From Solirubrobacteraceae bacterium (GTDB taxonomy: Bacteria > Actinomycetota > Thermoleophilia > Solirubrobacterales > Solirubrobacteraceae), in contig JADGPL010000009.1 of the NCBI GenBank assembly GCA_017882455.1, forward strand, positions 1-64,000: a DNA stretch of 64,000 nucleotides, read 5' to 3'. The notes below the pieces were generated by a model. It saw only the letters and a program-made list of their open reading frames with translations. It was not told the DNA's origin and searched no databases. Positions within the stretch are counted from its first letter, which is position 1, and each line of letters starts with the position of its first letter. Of the stretch, positions 51,346 through 60,956 are shown in pieces. The translations under genes and the position numbers were made by a program.

Positions 51346-51431
51346 CGAGCCTCCGTAGCTCTCCCCGATGTCGGCGCAGGCACGGGGTGTGATGCTGATG
51401 GGCAGTTGTCCACGAGTGCCGGGGGATCGAG

Positions 51432-53498
51432 ATGGGAAGCGCTGCGTCGGAGCATGGGTCAGACGTGCCGCGCATGTTCATCGTGGAGGGGCAGGATCCG
51501 TTCGCGGTGGTCGGGTGGGGGACTCGCTCGGTGGCGGTGCGCTCCGAGGATGGCCAGGTCGCGTTCGCGTGCGAGCGGGTCGAGGCTCCGACGAGCTGGT
51601 CGGACACCGCTGTGGCGACGGTTGCGCGACGATACTTCGCTCGCCACGCGGACGGTTTGCAGGAGCACTCGGTACGGCAGCTCGTCGAGCGTGTCGCGGG
51701 CGCAATCGGTGGTTGGGCGCGGGCTTCGGGGCAGGCCTGCGATGAGAGCCAGCGCGTGGCGCTGGAAGCTGAGCTGACGGCGCTCGTGCTGAGCCAGCGC
51801 GGCACGTTCGCGACGCCGGTGTGGCTGAATGTGGGCGTCGAGCGCGAGCCGTTCACCTCGGCGTGCTTCATCTTGGAGGCGGAGGATTCGATTCGCGCAC
51901 TGCTCGACTGGAACGCGCGCGAGGGGGTTATCTTCCAGCAGGGCGGTGGCACCGGCGTGAACTTGTCGGGGGTGCGCTCCTCGCGCGAGCCCGTCTCGCG
52001 CGGAGGATTGGCGAGCGGTCCGGTGTCGTTCATGCGCGCCGCGGACGCGTGGGCGGCGACGATCCGCTCAGGCGGGCGCGCGCGGCGGGGAGCCAAGATG
52101 GTCGTGCTCGACGCCGAGCATCCCGATGTGTTCGAGTTCATCGCTTGCAAGGCGCGCGAGGAGGAGCACGGCGCCGCGCTCGTGGCCGCCGGTTTCCAAC
52201 CGCAGGAGGCCGTGGCGTCGCTCGCCTTCCAGAATGCCACGCACGCGGTGCGGGTGAGCGACGAGTTCATGCGCGCCGCGACGGATGGTCGTGAGTGGGC
52301 GCTGCGAGCCGTCACCAGCGGCGAGGTGGTCGAGACGCTCCCCGCGCGCGAGCTTCTGCGTGCGTGCGCGCGGGCCGCGTGGGTGTGCGGGGATCCGGGG
52401 CTGCAGTTCGCGGACACGATCGAGCGCTGGCACACCTGTCCGCGTTCGGGTCCGATCACCGCCTCCAATCCCTGCGGTGAGTTCCTGCACGTGGGGGAGT
52501 CGGCCTGCAACCTCGCGACGCTCAACCTCCTCGCGTTCCTGCGGGAGGACCGTTCGTTCGAGGTCGAGGCGTTCGTGCATGCGGTCGAGCTGCTGGTGCT
52601 CGCCCAGGACGCGATCGTGGACGGCTCGTCCTATCCGACCGAGCGCATAGCGGAGGGCACGCGTCGTTTTCGCCCGATCGGCATCGGCTATGCCAACCTC
52701 GCTGCGTTGCTGCTGACCATGGGAATCGCCTATGACTCTGTCGAGGGGCGGGCGTGGGCGGCGGCGATCACCGCGCTGATGACGGGCGCCGCCTACCGGC
52801 GCTCGGCGCGACTGGCGGCGACACTCGGCCCGTTCGCCGAGTTCGCTTGCAACCGCGAGCCGATGCTCGCCGTGCTGGCCGCCCACCGCGACGCCGCCGC
52901 GCGCATCGGCCGCGACGCGCCCGCCGAGGTGCTGGCGGCGGCGCGCGGGGCGTGGGATGAGGTCCTGGCGGAGGGCGCCGCGCACGGGCTGCGCAACGCA
53001 CAGACGACGCTGATCGCGCCAACGGGCACGGTCAGCCTGATGCTCGACTGCGAGAGCACCGGCATCGAGCCCTACTATGCGCTCGCCGGGCGCAGGCACC
53101 TGGTCGATGGCGGCGAGCTGCACTTTCAGAGCCGAGCGGTCGTTGACGGGCTGCTCGCGCTCGGCTACTCCACCCACGCTCTGGAGGAACTCGGCGAGCA
53201 CGCGCTGGACCACGGCCACCTCGTCGGTGCGCCGGCGCTGCGCGCCGCCCACGCGGCCGTCTTTCACACCGCGAGCGGCCCTGACCCGGTGCCCGTCGAC
53301 GGGCACCTGCGGATGGTTGCCGCCGTACAACCGCTGCTCAGCGGGGGCGTCTCGAAGACGCTCAACCTGCCTCACGACACTCCGCCCGAGAGGATCGAGT
53401 CGATCTTCCTCGATGCCTGGCGGCTGGGCCTGAAGGCCATCTCGGTGTACCGCGAGGGCTCGAAGATCGGTCAGCCGCTGCAGGGCGCCGAGGACTGA
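51432..53498 (+). CDS. nrdJ: Adenosylcobalamin-dependent (class II) ribonucleotide reductase, short form
   Basis: A 688-residue class II RNR. The ten-stranded barrel is present with C145 ('TSACFILEAEDS') and C359 ('ESACNLATLNL') as the reducing pair, the thiyl-radical site N-P-C348-G-E350 ('ASNPCGEFLHV'), and substrate loops 'GGGTGVNLSGVRSS' and 'TLIAPTGTVSLM'. It reduces ribonucleotides with coenzyme B12, without oxygen dependence. The frame stops just after 'KAISVYREGSKIGQPL', where many relatives continue over 100 residues to a C-terminal Cys pair. Reduction must therefore use another protein, or the gene is 3'-truncated. ATG 51432 is used; ATG 51474 is a possible alternative. Confidence 0.9.
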   Translation: MGSAASEHGSDVPRMFIVEGQDPFAVVGWGTRSVAVRSEDGQVAFACERVEAPTSWSDTAVATVARRYFARHADGLQEHSVRQLVERVAGAIGGWARASGQACDESQRVALEAELTALVLSQRGTFATPVWLNVGVEREPFTSACFILEAEDSIRALLDWNAREGVIFQQGGGTGVNLSGVRSSREPVSRGGLASGPVSFMRAADAWAATIRSGGRARRGAKMVVLDAEHPDVFEFIACKAREEEHGAALVAAGFQPQEAVASLAFQNATHAVRVSDEFMRAATDGREWALRAVTSGEVVETLPARELLRACARAAWVCGDPGLQFADTIERWHTCPRSGPITASNPCGEFLHVGESACNLATLNLLAFLREDRSFEVEAFVHAVELLVLAQDAIVDGSSYPTERIAEGTRRFRPIGIGYANLAALLLTMGIAYDSVEGRAWAAAITALMTGAAYRRSARLAATLGPFAEFACNREPMLAVLAAHRDAAARIGRDAPAEVLAAARGAWDEVLAEGAAHGLRNAQTTLIAPTGTVSLMLDCESTGIEPYYALAGRRHLVDGGELHFQSRAVVDGLLALGYSTHALEELGEHALDHGHLVGAPALRAAHAAVFHTASGPDPVPVDGHLRMVAAVQPLLSGGVSKTLNLPHDTPPERIESIFLDAWRLGLKAISVYREGSKIGQPLQGAED

Positions 53499-53574
53499 AT
53501 GCGAGCAGCGCTCCGCCCGTGCTGCTCTCGATGCACAGTCGAGCGTTGCGATCGCACAGCGCCCGCGGGGGAGC

Positions 53575-54441
53575 TCACAGATCATCCGAGGACCGCTCGC
53601 TCGCGCGCGCCCTACGCGCAAGGCGGCGCGCCTCGCGCAGCGGCTCAGGCGCTCGCACCAGAGCTGTCGCCGCCAGGACGACCGAGCAGGCGGTCTCGAT
53701 ACCTGTCCTCCATCCAGGATGGACCGCGAGTGGACGCGCTCGCCGCTGCGTGCGCAGCCAGCATCCAACCGTCTCTCCGTCCAGCATCAGAGGGCTGCGT
53801 GCGCCGCGATCCTCCGGCGGCCATTCCCCCGCCGCCAGCAAGGGCCTGTGCGTCACGCCCACCGTCGGCACGCCGATGACCGCCCCGAGCTGGAGCGCAA
53901 GGCCGGCTCGGCGAGGATGGTCGCGTCCGGTCGCGTTTACCAGGAGCACGTCGGGAGCCCGCGGCAGCGCCGCGACCGCCGCCTCCAGCAGCGGGCCCTC
54001 ACGCAAGGCGAGCAGGCCCGGACGGTAGGCGGCCACGACACGGCCCCTCGCAAGGGCGCGTGCGACGACGCGCCGCTCGAACGTCACGGCCGCTGCCGCC
54101 CAGCTTGGCTCCCCCTCGACACCTCGAGGCCGCGCGTCGCGGGCAAAGCACACGAAGCACCCTCCGATCGCATACGCATTCGCTGGCGGCTGCCATGGGG
54201 GCGCCTGCGACAGCGCCAGCTCGCGCTGCGCGCCTCGCAGCGCCTCGGCGGACGTGGGCCAGGATGCGCGCCAACCAGCCGCGGCGTGGCTCACGGCCGG
54301 CCTGCGCCCACCGGCCATGTCGAGAAACACGTCGCGCCCGCGAAAAGAAAAGGTGCGTCCACCGTCGAGCGAGTAGCGATACCTGTCTCGATTGCGCTGC
54401 GGAACGGGTGCATGGATGCGACCTTTCTGTAGGGACTGCAT
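53575..54441 (-). CDS. Endonuclease V homologue lacking catalytic residues
   Basis: A 288-residue protein whose residues about 60-260 align with endonuclease V (Nfi) blocks: 'AYAIGGCFVCFARD' (family: IAGxDVxF), 'YRPGLLALREGPLLEAAV' (YxPGxLxFRE), 'PDVLLVNATGRDHPRRAGLA' (VDGHGxxHPRRxG) and 'VPTVGVTHRPL' (PTIGVAK). The active-site Asp of the first block is Phe and that of VDG is Asn (VNA); only the Glu of the RE motif remains. Deaminated-base cleavage is therefore unlikely. An N-terminal extension of about 60 residues is not typical. It ends 77 bp from nrdJ, convergent, and is divergent from the ArsA gene. Confidence 0.8.
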   Translation of the reverse strand: MQSLQKGRIHAPVPQRNRDRYRYSLDGGRTFSFRGRDVFLDMAGGRRPAVSHAAAGWRASWPTSAEALRGAQRELALSQAPPWQPPANAYAIGGCFVCFARDARPRGVEGEPSWAAAAVTFERRVVARALARGRVVAAYRPGLLALREGPLLEAAVAALPRAPDVLLVNATGRDHPRRAGLALQLGAVIGVPTVGVTHRPLLAAGEWPPEDRGARSPLMLDGETVGCWLRTQRRARPLAVHPGWRTGIETACSVVLAATALVRAPEPLREARRLARRARASERSSDDL

Positions 54442-54522
54442 GCTCGTATTCTTGCGTCCCGAGGACGCGCTCTACATGGACAGCGGTGTGGCACGAGGGT
54501 TACGAGAACTAGTGTCCATCCG

Positions 54523-55434
54523 ATGCATGGCCTGTTCGACCACTCGCTGCTCGTCGTGACGGGCAAGGGCGGAGTGGGGAAGTCCACGGTGGCGGCGGCC
54601 CTTGGCCTGGCCGCCAGCGCGCGCGGGCTGCGCACGATCGTGGTCGAGGTGGCCGCCCGCGAGGACGTCGCGCGCGCGCTTGCGTCGAACGTGGCGGGTG
54701 TGTACGCCGAACGAGCCCTCGACGAGCGCCTGCACCACATCTCGATCGATCCCCAGCATGCGATGGAGGAGTACCTGCGCGGAGCGCTTCCCCTCGGGGC
54801 CCTGGCCGCGCTGCTCTCGCGCAGCAGGATCTTCACGACGCTGATCGCCGCGGCGCCGGGCATGCGCGAGCTGCTGACGATGGGAAAGGTGTGGGAGCTC
54901 GCCCAGCACGAGCGACGCGCCCGTGATGGGGAGCCCTATGACCTGGTCGTGCTCGACGCGCCGGCCACCGGACATGGCCTGGCGATGTTGCAGGCGCCAC
55001 GCACGTTCGCAACGGTCGCCCGAGTGGGCCCGGTCGCCGGGCAGGGACGGGCGATTGCCGACTTCCTCGTCGATCCGCGCCGCACCGCGGTGCTGGCCGT
55101 GTCAACCGCCGAAGAGATGCCCGTCACCGAGACGCTGCAGCTGCGCTCGCAGCTGGGCAAGCAGTCGGGCCTGGACCTTTCACTGGTCGTCGTCAACGCC
55201 GTCGTGCCCCACCGCTTCTCCGCTGCAGACGAGCGGACGCTGAGGGCGGCACCGCGCTCGCCGGCGAGCCATGCTGCGCTCTTCGCGGCCACCTGGACGC
55301 GCCAGCAGCATGCTCAGATCACAAGGCTCCGGCAGAGCCTCCCGGGCGTGGCGCTCGTGACGCTCCCGTTCGTGTTCCGCTCCGCGCTGGATCGCGCGGC
55401 GCTCGAGCTGCTCGCCGGGGAGTTCGAGCCATGA
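54523..55434 (+). CDS. ArsA/Get3-family ATPase (first of two)
   Basis: A 303-residue P-loop ATPase. 'LLVVTGKGGVGKSTVAAALG' (deviant Walker A, about 9-28) and 'YDLVVLDAPATGHGLAML' (switch II region) define the family, together with 'VSTAEEMPVTETLQL'. It is shorter than typical ArsA halves. Paired ArsA-like ATPases are common in actinobacteria next to regulator genes, and no arsenite or tail-anchor genes occur here. Its stop overlaps the next start (ATGA), so the two are one translational unit, probably a heterodimer. Confidence 0.92.
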   Translation: MHGLFDHSLLVVTGKGGVGKSTVAAALGLAASARGLRTIVVEVAAREDVARALASNVAGVYAERALDERLHHISIDPQHAMEEYLRGALPLGALAALLSRSRIFTTLIAAAPGMRELLTMGKVWELAQHERRARDGEPYDLVVLDAPATGHGLAMLQAPRTFATVARVGPVAGQGRAIADFLVDPRRTAVLAVSTAEEMPVTETLQLRSQLGKQSGLDLSLVVVNAVVPHRFSAADERTLRAAPRSPASHAALFAATWTRQQHAQITRLRQSLPGVALVTLPFVFRSALDRAALELLAGEFEP

Positions 55435-56576
55435 GCATCGCGCAGTGCCTGGCCGGCAAGCGGATCTGCATCTGCACAGGCTCGGGCGGTGTGGGCAAGA
55501 CGACCACGGCCGCCGCCGTCGCGATCGGGCTCGCTGCGCGCGGCCAGCGGGTCGCCGTGGTGACGATCGATCCGGCGCGTCGACTGGCAAGCTCCCTGGG
55601 GCTCGAGCAGTTGGGCAACGAGCCCCGCCTGGTCGATCCCGCCCACTTCGCCGGCCAGGGGATCGAGCTGCACGGCGAGCTGTGGGCGATGATGCTTGAT
55701 GCCAAGCGCACCTTCGATGAGCTCGTCGAGCTGCTCGCGCCGGATGCCGCTACGTGTGAGGAGATCCTCGCAAACCGCATCTACCAGGAGCTCTCGAGCG
55801 CAGCAGCCGGCTCGCAGGAGTTCACCGCTGTGGCCAAGCTCTACGAGCTGGACGCCTCCGGCCGCTTCGACGCGATCGTTCTCGATACGCCACCGTCGCG
55901 CAACGCGCTGGACTTCCTCGATGCTCCTGAGCGACTGACGAGGTTCCTCGAAGGTCGGGCGCTCAAGGTCATCGCCGCGCCCACCGGAGCGGCCGCCGCG
56001 TTCGCGGCGCGCGGGGGCGGGCTCGCGTTCTCCGCCCTGCGTCGCGTGACCGGCGTCGACCTGCTGGCGGACCTCAGCGTGTTCTTCCGCGCGCTGAGCG
56101 GCGTCGTGGACGGGTTCGCCGAGCGCGCGGGCGCCGTCGGGCGACTGCTCGGCGACCCTGCCACCACCTTCCTGATCGTCACATCGCCCGAGCCCACACC
56201 CGTCGAGGAGGCGATCTTCCTTCGCCGGCGACTGGGGGAGGCCGGCATGCCGGTCGGCGCCTTGATCGTCAACCGCGTGCGCCTGCTCGCACGCACCCGG
56301 CCGGCGATCGATGAGGACTCTCTGGCGGCCGACTTCGGCGGTGACGCCGATCTGGCCGCGAGATCCATGCAGGCGCTCGCAGACCTGCGGGCGCTCGCGC
56401 GGCGCGACGCCGCAAGCATCCGGCGCCTGTCCTCCGCCCTAGGCGACGGGCGCCCAATCCTCGTGCCTCAGATGGATCTGGAAGTCGGCGACGTGGCCGG
56501 GCTCCTCGGCGTCCAGCGCTTCCTCTTCGCTTCGCCGCAAGAGCGAGCCGCTCTGCTGGCCGAGGAGGCGTTCTGA
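55431..56576 (+). CDS. ArsA/Get3-family ATPase (second of two)
   Basis: A 381-residue P-loop ATPase. Walker A is 'CTGSGGVGKTTTAAAVAIG', followed by 'VAVVTIDPARRLASSLGLEQ'. Switch II is 'FDAIVLDTPPSRNALDFLD', and 'FLIVTSPEPTPVEEAIFL' is the later conserved block. The 'DPARRLASSLG' form is the one found in the second member of actinobacterial ArsA pairs. Coupled by ATGA overlap to the first. The role of such pairs is not settled; membrane-protein targeting and sporulation-like functions have been suggested for related pairs. Confidence 0.93.
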   Translation: MSIAQCLAGKRICICTGSGGVGKTTTAAAVAIGLAARGQRVAVVTIDPARRLASSLGLEQLGNEPRLVDPAHFAGQGIELHGELWAMMLDAKRTFDELVELLAPDAATCEEILANRIYQELSSAAAGSQEFTAVAKLYELDASGRFDAIVLDTPPSRNALDFLDAPERLTRFLEGRALKVIAAPTGAAAAFAARGGGLAFSALRRVTGVDLLADLSVFFRALSGVVDGFAERAGAVGRLLGDPATTFLIVTSPEPTPVEEAIFLRRRLGEAGMPVGALIVNRVRLLARTRPAIDEDSLAADFGGDADLAARSMQALADLRALARRDAASIRRLSSALGDGRPILVPQMDLEVGDVAGLLGVQRFLFASPQERAALLAEEAF

Positions 56577-56650
56577 GCACGGTCGGCCTGAGCCGCTGAA
56601 GCTGAGACGGCACAAGTCCCGCGAGCGGGTGCTGACGCGTCTACGCAGAC

Positions 56651-57271
56651 TCAGAGCGTCGCGCGGCGGCGGGTGAGCAGACGCAGGCGCGCAGCCTCCT
56701 CGCGTTCGCCCTCCTCGAGGCTCAGCTCGAGCGCGGCCAGCTGGGCCTCCTGGCGGGGAACCAGGCGTCGCTCGATCGCACGCGCGCGGCGGGCGACGGT
56801 GGAGAGCTCCTGCGAGACCTGTGCGAGCGCGATCTGCGCGGCGGCCTGCGCGGCGGCGACTCGGGTTGCGCGGCGGTAGGCGAGCGCGGCGTAGTGCAGA
56901 GCCGAGCTTCCGCCGAGCGAGGAGATCGGTGGCGCAGGGCCCTGCTCGAGGCCGGAGATGCGCGGTCGGACGATGCCCATCAGCGGCTCCCAGGCGACCG
57001 TCAGCTCCGGCGCGCGCCGGGTCAGGGAGGCGATTCGCGCGATCTCGCTGGCGTCGTCGAGCAGGGCGGAGCGGGCGAGCCAGCGCTCGGCCTCGGCGAC
57101 CGCCTGCGCCCACTCCGTGGCGGCCGTGGCAGCTGCGTCGCGCAGCCGCCGCTGCTCGGCCAGCAGCGCCTGGCGCTTGCGTGAGAGCAGGTCGGCGCCA
57201 CGGCGCGCGACCGCGAGCCGCCGGCGCAGCACGAGCCGCGCCGCCTTACCCGACGTGCCCGTGCTCGGCAT
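56651..57271 (-). CDS. ntpD: V/A-type ATP synthase subunit D
   Basis: A 206-residue central-stalk subunit. The long antiparallel coiled coil is evident: 'LRRRLAVARRGADLLSRKRQ' followed by 'ALLAEQRRLRDAA' at the N-terminus and 'QELSTVARRARAIERRLVPR' near the C-terminus. Its start (ATG 57271) lies 26 bp inside the upstream B gene, and the 3' end of the operon is here. It couples catalysis in A3B3 to rotation of the c-ring. Confidence 0.93.
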   Translation of the reverse strand: MPSTGTSGKAARLVLRRRLAVARRGADLLSRKRQALLAEQRRLRDAAATAATEWAQAVAEAERWLARSALLDDASEIARIASLTRRAPELTVAWEPLMGIVRPRISGLEQGPAPPISSLGGSSALHYAALAYRRATRVAAAQAAAQIALAQVSQELSTVARRARAIERRLVPRQEAQLAALELSLEEGEREEAARLRLLTRRRATL

Positions 57272-58703
57272 CGGGCTCCCCCCCTCGGTAGCGTGCGGCG
57301 AGGGTCTGGCGGCTGACCATCGTCAGCGCGGAGGCCGGCAGGCGCGAGGCCACCTGCCAGCCGAGGTCGAGCGTCGCCTCCACCGTGCGCGCCTCCTGCT
57401 GGCCCTGGCTGAGGAACTCGCGCTCGAGCGCAGCGCGAAACGCGAGCAGGCCCTGGTCGGCGGCGGGCAGCGCATCGGCGCCGACGATCTCCGCGAGTTC
57501 GGCCGCTTGCAGCGCTCGGGCCATCAGCGAGTACAGCTGGTCGGAGAGCTCGAGATGATCCTCGCGTGTCAGCTGCTCGCCGGCGCCACGGCGCATCAGG
57601 CGCGACAGCGACCCCATCAGATCCAGCGGCGGGTAGACGCCGCGGGCGTGCAGGTCGGCCGCGAGCACGAGCTGGCCCTCGGTGATGTAGCCGGTGAGAT
57701 CCGGCACTGGATGGGTGATGTCGCCGGCGGGCATCGTCAACACCGGCACGAGTGTCACCGACCCGCGCCGGCCGCGCATGCGACCGGCGCGCTCGAACAG
57801 CGAGGCGAGATCGCTGTACAGGTAGCCCGGGTAGCCCCGGCGCGTTGGGACCTCGCCGCGGGCGGCCGACACCTGGCGCAGTGCCTCCGCGTAGTTGGTC
57901 ATGTCTGCCAGCAGCACCAGCACGTGCCGGTCGCACTCGAAGGCGAGGTGCTCGGCGACGGTCAGAGCCAGCCGCGGCGTCATCAGGCGCTCGACGACCG
58001 GGTCGTCGGCCGTGTTGATGAACATCACCGTCTCGCGCTCGCCGGCGCGCGTCTCGAGCGTGTCCCGCAGCGAGGCCGCGTCGGCGTGGGTCACCCCGAG
58101 CGCCGCGAACACGACCGCGAACGGCTCGCCCGCGACATTCGCCTGGACGGCGATCTGGGCGGCGAGCTCCAGGTGCGGAAGCCCGCCGACCGAGAAGATC
58201 GGCAGCTTCTGGCCCCGCACGAGCGTCGCGAGCCCGTCGATCGCGCTGACACCGGTGATGATCGGCTCGCTGGGCGGGATGCGCACGGCGGGGTTGATCG
58301 GCGTGCCGTTGATCTCGCGACGGTGACTGCCGAGGATCGGGGGGCCTCCATCGAGCGGCTCTCCGCGACCGTCACACACCCGACCGAGCCACTCCTCGGT
58401 GATCGGCACGCTCATCGGGCCTCCGCCGAAGGCGGTGCGTACCCCATTCAGGCGCATGCCCGCAGTGCCCTCGAGCACCTCTACGATCGCGTGGTCGAGG
58501 GAGACGTCCAGGACGACGCCGTGGCGCACCTCGCCGTCGACCAGCCGGATCTCGGCCACCTCGTTCCAGCCGATGTCCTGCACGCCCTCGATGACGATCA
58601 ACGGACCGCGAATCGAGGCTGTCGAGCTGTACTCGATCGGCTGCGGCTCCGGCTGCACCGGCTCGTCCCGGTGCTCCTCGCCCGGCATGCGCGCCGCTGT
58701 CAT
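57246..58703 (-). CDS. ntpB: V/A-type ATP synthase subunit B
   Basis: A 485-residue non-catalytic nucleotide-binding subunit. 'EYSSTASIRGPLIVIEGVQD' is the N-terminal beta-barrel; 'SEPIITGVSAIDGLATLVRG' and 'QKLPIFSVGGLPHLELAAQI' take the place of a P-loop, as in B subunits. 'PAGDITHPVPDLTGYITEGQ' follows. ATG 58703 overlaps the A-subunit stop (ATGA), so the start is well supported against a longer frame. Confidence 0.95.
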   Translation of the reverse strand: MTAARMPGEEHRDEPVQPEPQPIEYSSTASIRGPLIVIEGVQDIGWNEVAEIRLVDGEVRHGVVLDVSLDHAIVEVLEGTAGMRLNGVRTAFGGGPMSVPITEEWLGRVCDGRGEPLDGGPPILGSHRREINGTPINPAVRIPPSEPIITGVSAIDGLATLVRGQKLPIFSVGGLPHLELAAQIAVQANVAGEPFAVVFAALGVTHADAASLRDTLETRAGERETVMFINTADDPVVERLMTPRLALTVAEHLAFECDRHVLVLLADMTNYAEALRQVSAARGEVPTRRGYPGYLYSDLASLFERAGRMRGRRGSVTLVPVLTMPAGDITHPVPDLTGYITEGQLVLAADLHARGVYPPLDLMGSLSRLMRRGAGEQLTREDHLELSDQLYSLMARALQAAELAEIVGADALPAADQGLLAFRAALEREFLSQGQQEARTVEATLDLGWQVASRLPASALTMVSRQTLAARYRGGEPDAEHGHVG

Positions 58704-60427
58704 CGCGGCCGTGCGATTCGGCTTTGGATCTCGGCTCCCAGCCGCGTTACCGCGTCGACGTCGTCGGCGGGGCACTCGTCGCGGACGCGCGCGACGTCGG
58801 AGAGGTCGAGCGCTTCGATGCGCTCGATCGCGGTGCCCCCGTTTGCCGAGGCAAGCAGCGCTCGGTTGATGTCGAGCACCAGTGCGAGCAGCGCGGCCTG
58901 CTTGGCGGGAGCGCAGTAGCGATCGTTGAGACTCAGCGCGCTCTGCTGGAGGACTCCCTCGCGCAGCAGCCGGGCGCAGATCAGCGCGACGCGCTCGGGG
59001 CTCGGCAGGCTCTCGACACCCGTCAACTGGGCAATCGACTCGATCCGATCGGCGTCCATGAGCAGCTGCAGGGCTTCGCGCCGGCGCTGTGCCCAGCCGT
59101 CGTCGCCCTCGGCGGCCTTGAAGGCCGCGAGCGATTCGGCGTCGCGAGAGGAGGAGTCGGTCCAGCTGATCGCCGGGTGATGGCGGGCATAGGCGAGCTG
59201 ACGGTCGAGCGACCAGACGGCCCGCACGAACCGTCGCGTGTGCGCCGTTACCGGCTCGGCGAGGTCACCGCCGGGGGGAGAGACGGCGCCGAGGATCGTA
59301 ACCGACGCCTGCGCACCGGCCAGCGTCTGAAAGCGCCCGGCGCGCTCATAGAAGGCGGCCAGCGTCGAGGACAGCTCCGGCGGATAGCCCTCCTCGGCGG
59401 GCAGCTCCTCGGTGCGTGCCGCCGACTCGCGCAGCGCCTCGGCCCAGCGGGAGGTCGAGTCGGCGATCACCACCGCGTCATAGCCCATGTCGCGGTAGTG
59501 CTCGGCGACCGTCACGCCCGTGTAGATGCTGGCCTCGCGCGCCAGCAGCGGCATGTTCGAGGTGTTGACGATCGTGACGGTGCGGTCCATCAGCCGCTGG
59601 CCGCTGCGCGGGTCCTCGATCGCGGCAAAGTCCTCGAGCAGCTCAGCGAGCTCGTTGCCGCGCTCGCCGCAGCCGACGTAGACGATCACGTCGGCGTCGC
59701 ACCACTTCGCGATCTGCTGGAGCAGCAGCGTCTTGCCCGTGCCGAACCCGCCCGGCACCCCCGCGGTGCTGCCCTGGCAGAGCGGGAACAGCAGGTCGAC
59801 GACGCGCTGCCCGGTGATCAGCGGCCGGCCGGAGGACAGGCGCCCGGCGGCCGGCCGCGGGCGGCGCACGGGCCACGTGTGGGCCAGCGTGATCTCGTGT
59901 CCGGCGACGGTCGCGATCGTCTCGCCGACCGTGACCTCGCCCTCATCGGCGATCGTCTCGATCGTGCCGGCGAGCTCGTGCGGTACGAGCGCGCGGTAGG
60001 TGATCGCGTCGGTCTCGGGCACCGTGCCGAGCACCGCACCGGGCTCCACCTGCTCGCCGGGGCGAACGCTCGGCGTGAAGCGCCAGCGCCGCTCGGGGTC
60101 GAGCGCGCCGCGGAGGGCCCCCGGCTCGAGCCACGGACCTGCGTCCTGCAGGCGCCGCAGCATCCCGTCGAAGACGCCGCCGAGCAGGCCGGGACCCAGC
60201 TCGGCGCTGAGCGGACGCCCAGTTGCAAGCACCGCCTCGCGCGGGCGCAGCCCGGAGGTCTCCTCGTAGACCTGCACGGTCGCGCTCTCGCCCGCCAACG
60301 ACAGCACCTCCCCCGCCAGCTGGCGCGATCCGACGGTCACGAGTTCCGCGACGCGCAGGTCGCACCCCCCCGCGACCTCGACGAGGGGCCCGTTCACGCG
60401 GGTGATCGTGCCGGCGCTCAACTCCAC
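58700..60427 (-). CDS. ntpA: V/A-type ATP synthase catalytic subunit A
   Basis: A 575-residue catalytic subunit from GTG 60427. The P-loop is 'GVPGGFGTGKTLLLQQIAKW' (K232), with the family's non-homologous insert (about 110-195, 'RWRFTPSVRPGEQVEPGAVL'). 'YVGCGERGNELAELLEDF' carries the catalytic Glu, and 'GAVSPPGGDLAEPVTAHTRR' is the A-subunit signature. It hydrolyses or makes ATP in the A3B3 head. Its start overlaps the E-subunit stop by 10 bp. Confidence 0.96.
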   Translation of the reverse strand: MELSAGTITRVNGPLVEVAGGCDLRVAELVTVGSRQLAGEVLSLAGESATVQVYEETSGLRPREAVLATGRPLSAELGPGLLGGVFDGMLRRLQDAGPWLEPGALRGALDPERRWRFTPSVRPGEQVEPGAVLGTVPETDAITYRALVPHELAGTIETIADEGEVTVGETIATVAGHEITLAHTWPVRRPRPAAGRLSSGRPLITGQRVVDLLFPLCQGSTAGVPGGFGTGKTLLLQQIAKWCDADVIVYVGCGERGNELAELLEDFAAIEDPRSGQRLMDRTVTIVNTSNMPLLAREASIYTGVTVAEHYRDMGYDAVVIADSTSRWAEALRESAARTEELPAEEGYPPELSSTLAAFYERAGRFQTLAGAQASVTILGAVSPPGGDLAEPVTAHTRRFVRAVWSLDRQLAYARHHPAISWTDSSSRDAESLAAFKAAEGDDGWAQRRREALQLLMDADRIESIAQLTGVESLPSPERVALICARLLREGVLQQSALSLNDRYCAPAKQAALLALVLDINRALLASANGGTAIERIEALDLSDVARVRDECPADDVDAVTRLGAEIQSRIARPR

Positions 60428-60956
60428 AGCGCCGCCACCTCGTCGTCCAGCTGGGCCAGGCAGCGCTTGACCTGCGTCGAGAGCGAGTAGTCGATCTGAC
60501 GGCCCGGAGCGTGGGCGATGATTCCGCCGCCAGGCGCGTCGGTGATCTCGACGTCCGCTCCCAGGCGTTCTCGCGCGTCGCCGATCAGCTGCTCGGTCAC
60601 CGCCTGGTAATCCTCACGGTGGCTCGACGCCTGCTGGGTGACCTCGCGGGCGACGGTGGCGTAGACCTCCCGGCGCGCCGACAGCAGCAGCTCGTGCGCG
60701 TTGCAGCGCGCGGCGGAGAGCACCCGCCGCGCATCGTCCTCGGCGGCCCGGCGGGCAGTGGTGAGCGAGTCCTCGCGCAGCTCCTCCGCGCGCTCGTGGG
60801 CCGCGGCGAGCGCGGCGGCGCTGCGGTCCAGCGCCTGGGCGCGCAGGCGCTCGGCCTTCGCGTGGGCGTCGTCCAGCGCGGCGCTCCGAAGTGGCGCCCA
60901 CGGATCCACCTGCGCGGACGCACGCGTCGCGGCCGCCGGCGCGCGGGGCGAGCGTC

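Noticed and set aside
52068-53768. 566-codon minus-strand frame opposite nrdJ
   Set aside because: Antisense shadow of a gene with conserved RNR motifs.
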